NCBI RefSeq assembly: GCF_014696065.1
Contig: NZ_JACJPL010000031.1
Location: 744,001-808,000, forward strand
Direction: 5' to 3'
DNA: 64,000 bases
Source of the DNA: Leptolyngbya sp. FACHB-261
Lineage (GTDB): Bacteria > Cyanobacteriota > Cyanobacteriia > FACHB-261
Part shown: positions 45,080 through 53,744 of the stretch, piece by piece
How the letters are laid out: every line of letters begins with the position of its first letter
Numbering within the stretch: position 1 is the stretch's first letter
The notes under the pieces: generated by a model
The model's database searches: none
Seen by the model: the letters and a program-made list of their open reading frames with translations, nothing else
Told to the model about the DNA's origin: nothing
Translations under genes and position numbers: made by a program

Positions 45080-46621
45080 ATGAATTTCAAAAACTTCTCT
45101 GAGTTACGTGAGTTTATTCGCCGCTACAATTCAACTTCAGTCTTAGAGACTGGGGCTAAAAGATGTTGGCAAAAGTGGGAAACTCAATACTCAAATCCCT
45201 TAGATTGGTTGAAGGGCAATACAGAACGCAATCTTGCTATCCGGCTCATGTTACTAGCTAGCGCCGGTAATCCCTATCGACGCGAGAATATTAGTATTCG
45301 GACGTTTGATAATTTGATTAATACTTACTATAACTGGGGTGGGCATACTATTTCAGACACTCATCTTCTCAGGGAAGAATTGAAGGTTCTATCAAGCTCC
45401 ATCCTACGCTGGGAAATCGACAATGAGAATAAAGTACGCAACTGGTCATTGAAGCTGAGTAATATTTTGGATTTAGAAGTAATTCGTTCTCATATAACTG
45501 GTTTATTCGTACAACGTTTAGTGGCTTTCCAAAATGCAGGCTTTGGGTCTCCAGTTTCTCGCATAAATCGAACAATCAAACTAATTGAGGTATTGGACAA
45601 TCTATCTAACAAAGAGTTTTCAGCTGTTTCTCCAAATCATACAGGCTTGAACCCAATAAGTTACTTTAGGCAGTTTTTAGCCTGTTTGGTTTTGTTTAAC
45701 CGGTTTTCTGACAGAAAAGGATTTTGTAATTTTTCTCAGCTTTCTAATATGGATGGCGAACTTCAGAAATTGGATGTTACTTCAGAGAGCCTAAAAGTAT
45801 TTATCAAACAAAATAGTGCACTTTTCTCTGCGCAAACTGATACTTCATTCCGTAGCAAGACCAGCGGAACTCTTAATAGTGTTCCTGACTACTATCAGCC
45901 GTTTTTTTTCAACCATTTTCTGGAGATTCCCTTTGTTGAATTGAGTAATGAAGAATTCTGTTTGCCAGATCCTTTTTCTTTTACTGAGTCCTGTTGGAAT
46001 CAAGTGAGAGGTTTTGTTTTTAAGGGCAGCCATAGAAGAAAACCAGAACAATTATTAAGTCGCGCATTTGAACATTATCTTGAAAATGTACTATTCCCTT
46101 TTATTTGTCCTAACTCTTTTGAGAGAATTACTGAAGTCAAAAATCCTAGTTCTAGTAAAGATAAGCGTGCTGATTTTCTCATTAAAACCTCAAACTCCTA
46201 TATTGTAATAGAATGCAAAAGTAGTGTTATGTCTTCTGATACAAGTGCTTATTTCCAGGCTGATAAACTTGCGGATCTTTGGTGCCGTATTCACTCTGCA
46301 TCTGAGCAAATTGGTACAACAGTAGAAGCTCTCAATCTCTATGACAAGCCAGTGATTCCTCTCATTATGACTTTCTATGACAGTGTTGCTGCATCCACAG
46401 TGTTTGAGGGGATGGTAAGGCAAACTGATTATTGCTCTAGTGTAGGGTTGAATATGCCACCACTTGTACATTCCTTACATGAATTTGAGCATTGGACTTC
46501 TGATAGAAGCCTCAATAATTGGTCAGATTTAATTCTCTCGAAACAAAGTACCTATCCTCCTGTACGAGCCGACAACAAGGGACATAATTATGAGCACTTA
46601 AATGATATTTCTATTTTTTAA
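45080..46621 (+). CDS. Putative PD-(D/E)XK nuclease with large helical N-domain
   Basis: 513 residues. The C-terminal part (from about 330) has the restriction-endonuclease-like fold signature: KPEQLLSRAFEHYLENVLF helix with Glu, beta-hairpin ADFLIKTSNSYIVIECKSS giving D365, E378 and K380 (D-x12-ExK), then QADKLADLWC. The first 330 residues are helical and unassigned. Such proteins are typically anti-phage or mobile-element nucleases, but catalysis is only predicted. AT-rich and unlike its neighbours, it is the core of the accessory island. No methyltransferase partner is present. Confidence 0.72.
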   Translation: MNFKNFSELREFIRRYNSTSVLETGAKRCWQKWETQYSNPLDWLKGNTERNLAIRLMLLASAGNPYRRENISIRTFDNLINTYYNWGGHTISDTHLLREELKVLSSSILRWEIDNENKVRNWSLKLSNILDLEVIRSHITGLFVQRLVAFQNAGFGSPVSRINRTIKLIEVLDNLSNKEFSAVSPNHTGLNPISYFRQFLACLVLFNRFSDRKGFCNFSQLSNMDGELQKLDVTSESLKVFIKQNSALFSAQTDTSFRSKTSGTLNSVPDYYQPFFFNHFLEIPFVELSNEEFCLPDPFSFTESCWNQVRGFVFKGSHRRKPEQLLSRAFEHYLENVLFPFICPNSFERITEVKNPSSSKDKRADFLIKTSNSYIVIECKSSVMSSDTSAYFQADKLADLWCRIHSASEQIGTTVEALNLYDKPVIPLIMTFYDSVAASTVFEGMVRQTDYCSSVGLNMPPLVHSLHEFEHWTSDRSLNNWSDLILSKQSTYPPVRADNKGHNYEHLNDISIF

Positions 46622-46696
46622 GTTTTATCTAGATCAACTTAAATAAACTGGTAATGAGTGCAGCAGACTATCCTTGATGAAAGAGTGGTTAACTGC

Positions 46697-46976
46697 ATGA
46701 CTCTTCAACAACTTCAAAACCAGCTACTTGCCCTATCCTCCGCCGAAAAAGCTCAGGCGATCCAAATCTTGGTTGCCAGCCTGAGTGGAACCCGGATCGG
46801 TATTGAAAAAACACCAGGAGTGATGGGGGGTGATGCCTGTATCCGTCAAACCCGCATTCCTGTCTGACTACTGGTCAGCCTGCATCAACAGGGAGCCAGC
46901 GAAGCTGACTTGCTCGGAGACTATCCCAGCCTCACTGCCAGTGATTGCAAACGCTTGGCTCTATGCAGAAACTTAA
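46697..46976 (+). pseudogene. DUF433 antitoxin-like gene, two lesions
   Basis: Reads MTLQQLQNQLLALSSAEKAQ..., GVMGGDACIRQTRIPV, then TGA (46865) where the family has TGG (Trp), followed in frame by LLVSLHQQGASEADLLGDYP. A one-base deletion near 46946-46950 then shifts the frame: ANAWLYAET-stop (46974) reads only in the next frame. The family is normally about 75-110 residues and pairs with a PIN-like DUF5615 toxin. No toxin is visible downstream. Confidence 0.85.
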
Positions 46977-47044
46977 CCTGATAAAATCAGTGCCGTAATT
47001 CAGTGTCAAGAGGCTGCCCACCTGATATTTAGGAAAAATAATTG

Positions 47045-47479
47045 ATGGAGAATGATAGAGAATACGAGATACTACTCAAGCTCCTTGAGATTGACCAAAA
47101 CAGGATTAGCGCTCTTGATGTTACTAGCTTCACCATAAAAGGTTGGGCTATAACTCTAGTTTCAGCCCTCATTGGTTTTGCCATTCAGCAACACGACAAG
47201 CGCTTTCTGGGCATTGGAATTGCTGCCATCACATTTTTTGCCTACTTTGATTTTCGGTATAGAAAAGTTCAACTAAGTCACGTTGAAAGATCGAGCAGCA
47301 TCCAGAAGCACTTCAAACAATACTATCTAGATCAAGGTTCAAGCCTGAGTGGCGAGCTTGAAAATATATTCAAGTCCTCTCCGAGAAAAGATTTTTGGAC
47401 ACAGTATTTCTTCTCTGTATTCTTATTGTATATATGCATAGAGATCACATTAATTCTTCTCATGTTCGTAACAATATAG
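47045..47479 (+). CDS. Two-helix-hairpin membrane protein, unknown
   Basis: 144 residues. A soluble N-terminal helix (YEILLKLLEIDQNRISALDV) precedes two close membrane segments (GWAITLVSALIGFAIQQ; FLGIGIAAITFFAYFDF). A basic helical loop and a C-terminal membrane segment (YFFSVFLLYICIEITLILLMF) follow. Layout resembles SLATT-like or other small effector proteins in defence loci, but no signature is decisive. Start is ATG 47045. Confidence 0.6.
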   Translation: MENDREYEILLKLLEIDQNRISALDVTSFTIKGWAITLVSALIGFAIQQHDKRFLGIGIAAITFFAYFDFRYRKVQLSHVERSSSIQKHFKQYYLDQGSSLSGELENIFKSSPRKDFWTQYFFSVFLLYICIEITLILLMFVTI

Positions 47480-47575
47480 GCTGGTTGGGAGGCAAGTCAT
47501 TGTGGACGAGGTAAGCTGTGTACACCTACTCGTACCAGTAAGAAGGCCACCGTTTAGAAAAATCGAGAAGTGATT

Positions 47576-47806
47576 ATGGAACAAATCGCCAAACTACACA
47601 TCGAGAAACTGCCTGAAGGAGTCTACCTGGCTACCTCAGACGATATTCCAGGCTTGGTTGCGCAAGGACGTATCGTTGCTGAAACCATTGAAATTCCTCG
47701 TGATGTCGCGAAAAAGCTAATTGGAGCTCAAACCGAGCGCCAAAGTACAGTCAGCCTTACCAACATCGAAGATTCATTTGACTACCCGCTGATTCTGGGG
47801 GTTTGA
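47576..47806 (+). CDS. HicB-like antitoxin (DUF1902 type)
   Basis: 76 residues, MEQIAKLHIEKLPEGVYLAT then SDDIPGLVAQGRIVAETIEI, the partial RNase-H-like fold of HicB/DUF1902 antitoxins, with RDVAKKLIGAQ. Its TGA overlaps the ATG of a truncated hicA reading frame by one base, the usual antitoxin-toxin coupling. The antitoxin appears intact. Confidence 0.82.
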   Translation: MEQIAKLHIEKLPEGVYLATSDDIPGLVAQGRIVAETIEIPRDVAKKLIGAQTERQSTVSLTNIEDSFDYPLILGV

Positions 47807-47892
47807 TGGGGCAGCCGGCAGGTCTCAAATATCGAGAAATTGTCAAACGGCTAAGTAGACTGTTCACCATCGCTGAAGCGTATAATACTTAG
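47806..47892 (+). pseudogene. Truncated HicA-like toxin remnant
   Basis: ATG at 47806 (overlapping the HicB TGA) gives MGQPAGLKYREIVKRLSRLF, matching the HicA first helix, then leaves the family and stops at 47890 after 28 codons. HicA is usually 60-75 residues with a catalytic His in the second half, which is absent. The toxin is therefore lost and the antitoxin orphaned. Confidence 0.72.
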
Positions 47893-47915
47893 AATTTAAA
47901 AAACCATAGGAATAT

Positions 47916-48641
47916 ATGGCTGGTGAGATCTTCAATCTCGTCTCAGGAGCAATAGGAGGTGGACTAGTAGCAGCAGGATTGAGAGTTTTTGAAAACTACT
48001 TTCTTGCTCCTCGTCTAGCCGAATCAGTTGAAGCTCGAAAAAAAATACTCCTCTACAGCAAACCTCTTTGGCGAGCTTGCCATGACCTCCATTACCGTTT
48101 GTTCTATATCAAAAAGAAAATGCATAGCCCACGAGCTACTCTTGCAGCATCACCCCAAGACGCCGAATCACTACAGTGGTTTACAACCAGCGAAGGAAAC
48201 TATATTACCTCTGCCGCGTATATGATAGCGACGGTCGCTTGCTGGATTGCCCTTTATGAGCGAGACGCAGTCTTCTTACAATTCGGCCAAAGGTCACTAA
48301 CCGCTCAATTTTTACTGAAAACTGAAAGCTTCAAACAAAGCATCTCCTCAAACAAAAGCATCCTATGGTTCAACTATGTAAACGGAATTGGGGAACAGCT
48401 AATCCAAGAAGAAACAAATAGGCCCGTCACCTTTTCTAGCTTTTGTCAAAAACTATTGAGAGACCAAGACTTCCGAGACTATTACACTCAACTATTCTGT
48501 TTTTTGAACGAGGTTAATCAAGGCAAGTTCGAGGCCAGCATTGAAAACACTCTTGTTGCTCTAGATGACATTAAAAAGTTCCTTGTCTCAAACGGCATAG
48601 TTGTGGAGATGCCAGAAGAGTTCGGTCCCAAATGGGACTAA
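47916..48641 (+). CDS. Hypothetical protein with N-terminal hydrophobic helix
   Basis: 241 residues. The first 30 (FNLVSGAIGGGLVAAGLRVF) form a Gly-rich membrane or amphipathic helix. The rest is helical (KKILLYSKPLWRACHDLHYR; ITSAAYMIATVACWIALYER), ending acidic (VVEMPEEFGPKWD). Family not recognised. It follows the HicB/HicA remnant in the same direction. Confidence 0.65.
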   Translation: MAGEIFNLVSGAIGGGLVAAGLRVFENYFLAPRLAESVEARKKILLYSKPLWRACHDLHYRLFYIKKKMHSPRATLAASPQDAESLQWFTTSEGNYITSAAYMIATVACWIALYERDAVFLQFGQRSLTAQFLLKTESFKQSISSNKSILWFNYVNGIGEQLIQEETNRPVTFSSFCQKLLRDQDFRDYYTQLFCFLNEVNQGKFEASIENTLVALDDIKKFLVSNGIVVEMPEEFGPKWD

Positions 48642-48984
48642 AGATGAATGCGACGATAGAACAAAACCTAAATACTGGATTACAGAGAAGATCGATAGAA
48701 ATCAGAAGACACTAAGCTGCCACAACTTGATTTGATAGATCTCCGAACAAACGGCGCTACATAAACGACTAGTTTGGGGGCCTTGCTCAAAAGGCAAGCT
48801 GGTACCTGTAAATGAATCTTGAATACCACAGTCACGGCTTTACTGGCTGGCACCAAGGCCCTGTCGTCTTGCTTTGAATTTTTGGGAACTCTATAAATTA
48901 TAGCAGTGGAATCTGAACAAAACGCGCTTTTGGCAATTCAGCTGCCGTTATAACTGCTACCTCAGCTTATTTGGAGAACGACTT
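48642..48984. other. Intergenic region, no gene seen
   Basis: 343 bp. A short stem CTTGC-tcaaaag-GCAAG lies around 48780-48800. TATAAATTATA-like AT-rich DNA at about 48895 may serve as promoter for 48985. Confidence 0.4.
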
Positions 48985-50265
48985 ATGGCAAGACCTTATC
49001 CATTTAAAGGTGGCAATATATCAGATTACGAGACGTTTATTGGCCAAGCAGGTACTTACAATACACGTTATATTCCAACTGGTCAGACTGTTCCATGTAT
49101 TCAACCATCTGGTGGCTTTACATCTCCCTCTCAGCTACTTGATATAAACATGCTTTCAATTGCTAGTCTTGCGCTTGGTGTACTTAATTTGGGTGTTGGC
49201 GTTTATAACGCCTTCCAATTGCAGAAAACTCAGAAAAAGTTAGATCAAAATCATGAGCAGATTCGGGCATATTTTGGAAGCATTCAAAACGCTCTCAATG
49301 CTCATCAACGCACCCTTGAAGTTTTGGTCAGCAGCCAATATGGCTTGTCTCAGCAAATGAACATTCTTCGTGAGGAGATGCGTTCAGATTTTCAACAAAT
49401 AGTCCGGGAAATTCAAGGGGTAGAAGCGCGCAGGCGAAGAAAGGAATTCTATGCTAATACTTATGAGCTAATGGAAGTCTATAAACGTTTTATTGACCAC
49501 CTACCCGATCTATCAGAAGCGGATCGATTAATTGATAGAGCAGAGAAGTTAGAGGCATGGCTGCTAGCTGAACTTGATCAAGTTAGTATGGGTAAGCCTG
49601 AAAGACTACCACTAGTGGTAGCATTATTTTTCAGTGTTAGAGCAAAGGCCGATGCGTTTGAGGCTAAGGGGGGAAAATATATGGCTTCTGCTGACAAGGC
49701 TCTCAATAAACTGAAGAAGCAAATCCAGAGAGAAGCATATGCTCTTTGCAATGGTCGTAGCCTTTATACTCTTGGTGTAGAAATACCAGAGATTGTCTAC
49801 CAGTACGCTCTCTTGCAACGCAGCCTTGCTAAAGGAATTGAGTTGAGATTAAATCCTAAAGCAGAGCTTGCATTCCTTCCGGAAGAAGTCGCCTGGAAGG
49901 ATGGCTTAGATGACTTCAGAAAAATTTTTGAGCAAAAACCAGAAAGTACCGTTAAAGACACCGTAAAAATCAACGAGAAGACAGTGATTCATTTAAAAAC
50001 TCTAGCAGACTGCGATTGGTATATTCGCTTTTCCGGCGAAGACCCTTCAACCTTCGATGTCCACTCTCGTCAATCAATACGACTCAGTGATTTGTTTAGG
50101 GAAATAGGTCACCCTAATCCTACTGAAGGCATACTATACAAGAGTGATTTGTATGCTTTGATGTTATTTTCTTTGCCCGAAGCTTGTAATAAATTCGCAA
50201 GTCGTATCCAGGAGGAGTTCAGTTGGGAAGAACACCCTAAGATTTCCGGTTCTTCATTCCAGTGA
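48985..50265 (+). CDS. Transmembrane coiled-coil hypothetical protein
   Basis: 426 residues. Disordered N-terminal 55 residues (Gly/Pro/Thr), one hydrophobic helix (IASLALGVLNLGVGVYNAF), then a coiled coil of about 90 residues (QLQKTQKKLDQNHEQIRAYF through MRSDFQQIVREIQGVEARR), a helical middle and a C-terminal mixed domain (CDWYIRFSGEDPSTFDVHSR). GGAG precedes the ATG. Architecture suggests a membrane-tethered sensor or pore-like effector (inference). No family recognised. Confidence 0.68.
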   Translation: MARPYPFKGGNISDYETFIGQAGTYNTRYIPTGQTVPCIQPSGGFTSPSQLLDINMLSIASLALGVLNLGVGVYNAFQLQKTQKKLDQNHEQIRAYFGSIQNALNAHQRTLEVLVSSQYGLSQQMNILREEMRSDFQQIVREIQGVEARRRRKEFYANTYELMEVYKRFIDHLPDLSEADRLIDRAEKLEAWLLAELDQVSMGKPERLPLVVALFFSVRAKADAFEAKGGKYMASADKALNKLKKQIQREAYALCNGRSLYTLGVEIPEIVYQYALLQRSLAKGIELRLNPKAELAFLPEEVAWKDGLDDFRKIFEQKPESTVKDTVKINEKTVIHLKTLADCDWYIRFSGEDPSTFDVHSRQSIRLSDLFREIGHPNPTEGILYKSDLYALMLFSLPEACNKFASRIQEEFSWEEHPKISGSSFQ

Positions 50266-50373
50266 GGTTGATTAAGCAATTTCAGCTCTAAAGCTCACTC
50301 ATCGTAAGTAACTCTGCATCCTTTGGTTGACTATACATCATGATAATAGGGTCGATAGTTCTGAACTGACAAG

Positions 50374-51447
50374 ATGGCTGACAGACGCCCCAAACGAAGA
50401 AGCTTGAAATCCCTACTCTTCGAGACTCTACTTAAGGAGTGGGGGGTTTGGCTTACGATTGTTATTCTTCTATTGGCAACACTACTATTCTCTACTCAGC
50501 TTGCCACCTGGTTAGAGAAAGCAGCCTTTATCAAGGTTCTCGACTCTCTCAGCAAACTCGGCTTACTGATCGCTATCATTGCCTTTTTAAGAGAAATCCC
50601 AAAGTGGGAGGAAAGAGCGGCAGAAGAAGCAAAGCGAAGACAATTCGAGTATTGGAAAGCAATTGACGCAGCAAACGCAGCTAGGGAATCTTCACCTGAT
50701 GGACGCTTCACCAGTTATGCCTTGACAATAGCGCTTGAGAACTTAGCACAAGAGCATGACGAGAAAGGCAACCCAATCAAAATGCGCAATGTCGATCTTT
50801 CAGGAGCGAACTTAGAAGACGGCATCAAGCTTTCCAGGATAGATCTCAGTCTTTGCAAGTTTAGATACGCCAATCTTAGTGGAGCTGATTTTAGTCAAAG
50901 CAGCCTACGCAGAGCCAATTTTGCAAGAGCAAGGCTGTTCGGAACCAACTTTTATGATGCTGATCTCGGGATTGCTGGAACAAGAACCATTTTTAAACAA
51001 GCTGTATATGATGAGAGAACCATATTTCCAGCAGGGTTTAATCCTGAAGAGGCAGGAGCATTTAAGATAGCTCCTGAAGTTTCTCTCAAAAACGCTCCCT
51101 TAACCAAAGCCCTTCTATGGGACGCCGATCTTGAGAAAGCCGACTTAGATGCGGCTGACCTCGAAAGAGCAACACTTGATGGCTCAAACCTTAAAGAGGC
51201 TAATCTCCGAGAAGCTAATCTTCAGGAAGTTAAGGCTAGAAACGTTAATTTTCAAGGAGCGGATCTTTCCAAAGCTGACTTACGGGAAGCCAATCTTTTT
51301 GACGCAATCCTCGACAACGCAAACATTCGAGAGACGAACTTTGAAAATGCAGAACACATAACCGTAGAGCAAATTAAATCGGCTCAGAACTGGGAACAAG
51401 CAATATACGATGATAACTTCCGTAAGAAGCTAGGACTAAACCCATAG
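50374..51447 (+). CDS. Membrane-anchored pentapeptide-repeat protein
   Basis: 357 residues. Two N-terminal helices (WLTIVILLLATLLFSTQLAT; LSKLGLLIAIIAFL) with a charged linker, then pentapeptide repeats in two blocks (VDLSGANLEDGIKLSRIDLS... and KALLWDADLEKADLDAADLE...) separated by a short non-repeat insert (about 205-240). The quadrilateral beta-helix faces the cytosol if the helices are a hairpin. Common in cyanobacteria; function unknown. It is the last gene of the AT-rich stretch. Confidence 0.85.
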   Translation: MADRRPKRRSLKSLLFETLLKEWGVWLTIVILLLATLLFSTQLATWLEKAAFIKVLDSLSKLGLLIAIIAFLREIPKWEERAAEEAKRRQFEYWKAIDAANAARESSPDGRFTSYALTIALENLAQEHDEKGNPIKMRNVDLSGANLEDGIKLSRIDLSLCKFRYANLSGADFSQSSLRRANFARARLFGTNFYDADLGIAGTRTIFKQAVYDERTIFPAGFNPEEAGAFKIAPEVSLKNAPLTKALLWDADLEKADLDAADLERATLDGSNLKEANLREANLQEVKARNVNFQGADLSKADLREANLFDAILDNANIRETNFENAEHITVEQIKSAQNWEQAIYDDNFRKKLGLNP

Positions 51448-51658
51448 GTTAGAGCCCATTATCAGCGATCTGAAGCAGATGAACGCATAGCTCTGCATTC
51501 ATGATCTTTGCCTTCTCCACAGGTATAATGTTACATCGCAGGCAGTATTTGTATTGCGCTTACCATAAGCACTGCAGTTGCGGATTCAGAGCAGGATGCT
51601 GCCCTTTAAAAGCATAGAGTTTGTAAGGGCAATCCCTGCTAGTTGCCTTCATCCTTAG
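51448..51658. other. Intergenic region at the right edge of the AT-rich island
   Basis: About 210 bp of intermediate composition, no gene or repeat seen. It precedes a coding-like fragment at 51659. Confidence 0.4.
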
Positions 51659-51814
51659 CAGAGCAGGCAAAGACTCGACTCAACAGAATTCATCGCCCTG
51701 GTATTGACCGATGCCAAAATTTCTGGCGCTGAACCAGTACCACTTGCCAGCAACTATAAAATGACAGAGACTGCTGCTCAGCTGTTCACAGAAATGAAAA
51801 GGTATGAGCCATGA
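51659..51814 (+). pseudogene. 3' fragment of an unknown gene, coupled to ohr
   Basis: An open frame of 51 codons bounded by TAG (51656-51658) has protein-like composition (EFIALVLTDAKISGAEPVPL, ETAAQLFTEMKRYEP) but no start with an RBS. Its TGA overlaps an ATG at 51811 that is in frame with ohr (ATGA), the signature of operon coupling. Probably the tail of a deleted upstream partner; identity unknown. Confidence 0.4.
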
Positions 51815-51870
51815 CCTCTAATACTGAGAAACTGCTCCAAGAACTAGGGCAACAATACGAGGGAGCCACG

Positions 51871-52305
51871 ATGCAACCTCTGTATACAGCTGTAGTTACA
51901 GTAACCCCTGGGCCAGAGGGACACGCCCGACTATCCAGTCACGCCCGCAGTTCTGATGGGCTACTAGATCTGAACTTAGCATTTCCAGCTGAGCTAGGGG
52001 GACACGGCCAAGGAACGAATCCCGAACAACTGTTTGCAGCTGGCTATGCAGCCTGTTTTCATGGCGCACTTGCCCTAGTTTCTAGAAAAGCAGGCGTTGA
52101 TGCCTCTAAAGCAACTGTCACCTGCTCTGTAACGATTGGCAGAGATCCTACAGACGGTGGCTATATGCTTGCGGCTAAGTTAACAGTCGAGATTCCGGGT
52201 GCAGACCACGCGAAAGCCGAGCAGGCAGTTGCTCAAGCGCACCAGCTTTGCCCCTACTCAAAAGCGATTCGTGGCAATGTCGATGTGCAGGTGACCGTAG
52301 TTTGA
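51871..52305 (+). CDS. ohr: Organic hydroperoxide resistance protein
   Basis: 144 residues, OsmC/Ohr thiol peroxidase that reduces organic peroxides with its reactive Cys pair: GYAACFHGALALVSRKAG and HQLCPYSKAIRGN. LYTAVVTVTPGPEGHARLSS is the family N-terminus. Start chosen at ATG 51871 (AGGGAG five bases upstream, family length). An in-frame ATG at 51811, overlapping the stop of an upstream fragment, would add 20 residues. No ohrR nearby. Confidence 0.92.
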   Translation: MQPLYTAVVTVTPGPEGHARLSSHARSSDGLLDLNLAFPAELGGHGQGTNPEQLFAAGYAACFHGALALVSRKAGVDASKATVTCSVTIGRDPTDGGYMLAAKLTVEIPGADHAKAEQAVAQAHQLCPYSKAIRGNVDVQVTVV

Positions 52306-52410
52306 TTTGCCTGTGGGTTATACTATCGGTCCCATACCAGAGCAACAAGTGAGTCAACAGAGCAGCTGCGAGATAGTGGCAACTAATTCTATGTCTTATC
52401 TATTGATGCG

Positions 52411-53517
52411 ATGAATCAAAAATCGTTGCAGAAGCGCAGCCTCTATCGCTCTGAACCTGTTGCCTATTTGCTGATTGAAAAGCTACATCTCTCTCCCTTC
52501 AGTCTTGGGCTACTTTCAATCGTGCTCGTCGCGGGGCTTTATTTAATTGCAGCTTGGGTGAGCAACACCTTATGGTCCAAGCCAGGGCAGGTAGGCTTAC
52601 TTCAAGACTGGTTTCCCTGGTTTTGGATCCTGTTCATCAATCCAGTGGTTTCGGGATATTATTTGTGGAGTTTTCAAGCCATTGACCATGTTGTTCAGGA
52701 GCTTGAAGCATCTGATGTGGTGGAAACCGATCAATCAGAAATTGATCAGATTATTTTCAGCTTCTACCACCAAAAATGGCGCAAGCTTCTGGCCTTGGCT
52801 ACTGCAGTTGGTTACAGTACCTTCGTTTTCGTCACCCAATCTAGCTTAAAAAATAATTGGTATGGTTCCGGACTCCTGCCAAATTTGGCTGTCACCATTG
52901 CCACATTTGCCGTAGTGTACACGGGCGCTGTGCTGGTCTTGAACCTTATTACTAATCTCCGGGTTCTGCATCGTATCCTCCAAGAAAAACAGCTTAATAT
53001 CAATCCTCTGCATCCAGACCGTTGCGGTGGGCTTCAACCACTAAGTGACTATTCCCTAAAGACTGCATATTTAGCTGCTGTTTTAGGCATAATGGTTGGG
53101 CTCATTGAATATCAGTTCATCAGTCAAGGAGTTGATCGGGTTTATTGGTTTGTCCATCTCATCATCCCACTCCACATTGCTTTATCAATCGCCTGTTTCT
53201 ATGGCCCTCTACTAGCGGCCCATAGGGGAATGAGAAAAGCGAAGGAAGATCTCTTACACAAGATTGCTCGACAGTTTCAAGCGGATTACTCTCAGATTCA
53301 TACCAGCCTGACCGGAGACGCAGAGGTTCTTAAGAAGGGTAGCGAGAAAATTAAGGAGCTTCGTGCTTTCTACACCCTGACTGACGAATTTCCCGTGTGG
53401 CCCTTCGATGTTCAAACTTTCCGCCGGTTTCTGCTGACTGTGCCTAGCCCTCTCCTACCTCTACTACCAAAGCTAATAGGAATTCTGCTCAAAAAGTGGG
53501 GCATTGAGATTGGCTAA
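52411..53517 (+). CDS. Multi-pass membrane protein, unknown
   Basis: 368 residues with six to seven hydrophobic helices (LGLLSIVLVAGLYLIAAWVS; FPWFWILFINPVVSGYYLWS; ALATAVGYSTFVFVTQSSL; TIATFAVVYTGAVLVLNLIT; VYWFVHLIIPLHIALSIACF). A cytosolic basic/acidic helix follows (GMRKAKEDLLHKIARQFQAD), then a Pro-rich tail. No motif recognised. Confidence 0.72.
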   Translation: MNQKSLQKRSLYRSEPVAYLLIEKLHLSPFSLGLLSIVLVAGLYLIAAWVSNTLWSKPGQVGLLQDWFPWFWILFINPVVSGYYLWSFQAIDHVVQELEASDVVETDQSEIDQIIFSFYHQKWRKLLALATAVGYSTFVFVTQSSLKNNWYGSGLLPNLAVTIATFAVVYTGAVLVLNLITNLRVLHRILQEKQLNINPLHPDRCGGLQPLSDYSLKTAYLAAVLGIMVGLIEYQFISQGVDRVYWFVHLIIPLHIALSIACFYGPLLAAHRGMRKAKEDLLHKIARQFQADYSQIHTSLTGDAEVLKKGSEKIKELRAFYTLTDEFPVWPFDVQTFRRFLLTVPSPLLPLLPKLIGILLKKWGIEIG

Positions 53518-53598
53518 TTCAGAATCCAGAATGAACAGAGGAGTGACCACCTAGAATTAGTCAGAAAAAATAGCTTTATGCTCTCATTTACACCCTCA

Positions 53599-53641
53599 CA
53601 AGCCAAGCCCGATAGTTCAGGAAACTACCGGGCTTGGCTTG
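53599..53641. terminator. Long hairpin terminator between convergent genes
   Basis: CAAGCCAAGCCCGATAGTT (53599-53617) pairs with AACTACCGGGCTTGGCTTG (53623-53641), 19 bp with one G-T and a 5-nt loop. It separates convergent genes at 52411 and 53745. Confidence 0.9.
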
Positions 53642-53744
53642 ATGGGAAGATAGAAAACTTCGCTTTCAGCAGTTATATCTAACGCCTCTAAAACTGATCT
53701 CAACTCCCCATCATGCAGCTCATGGTGCAGACACAAGCCGACTG

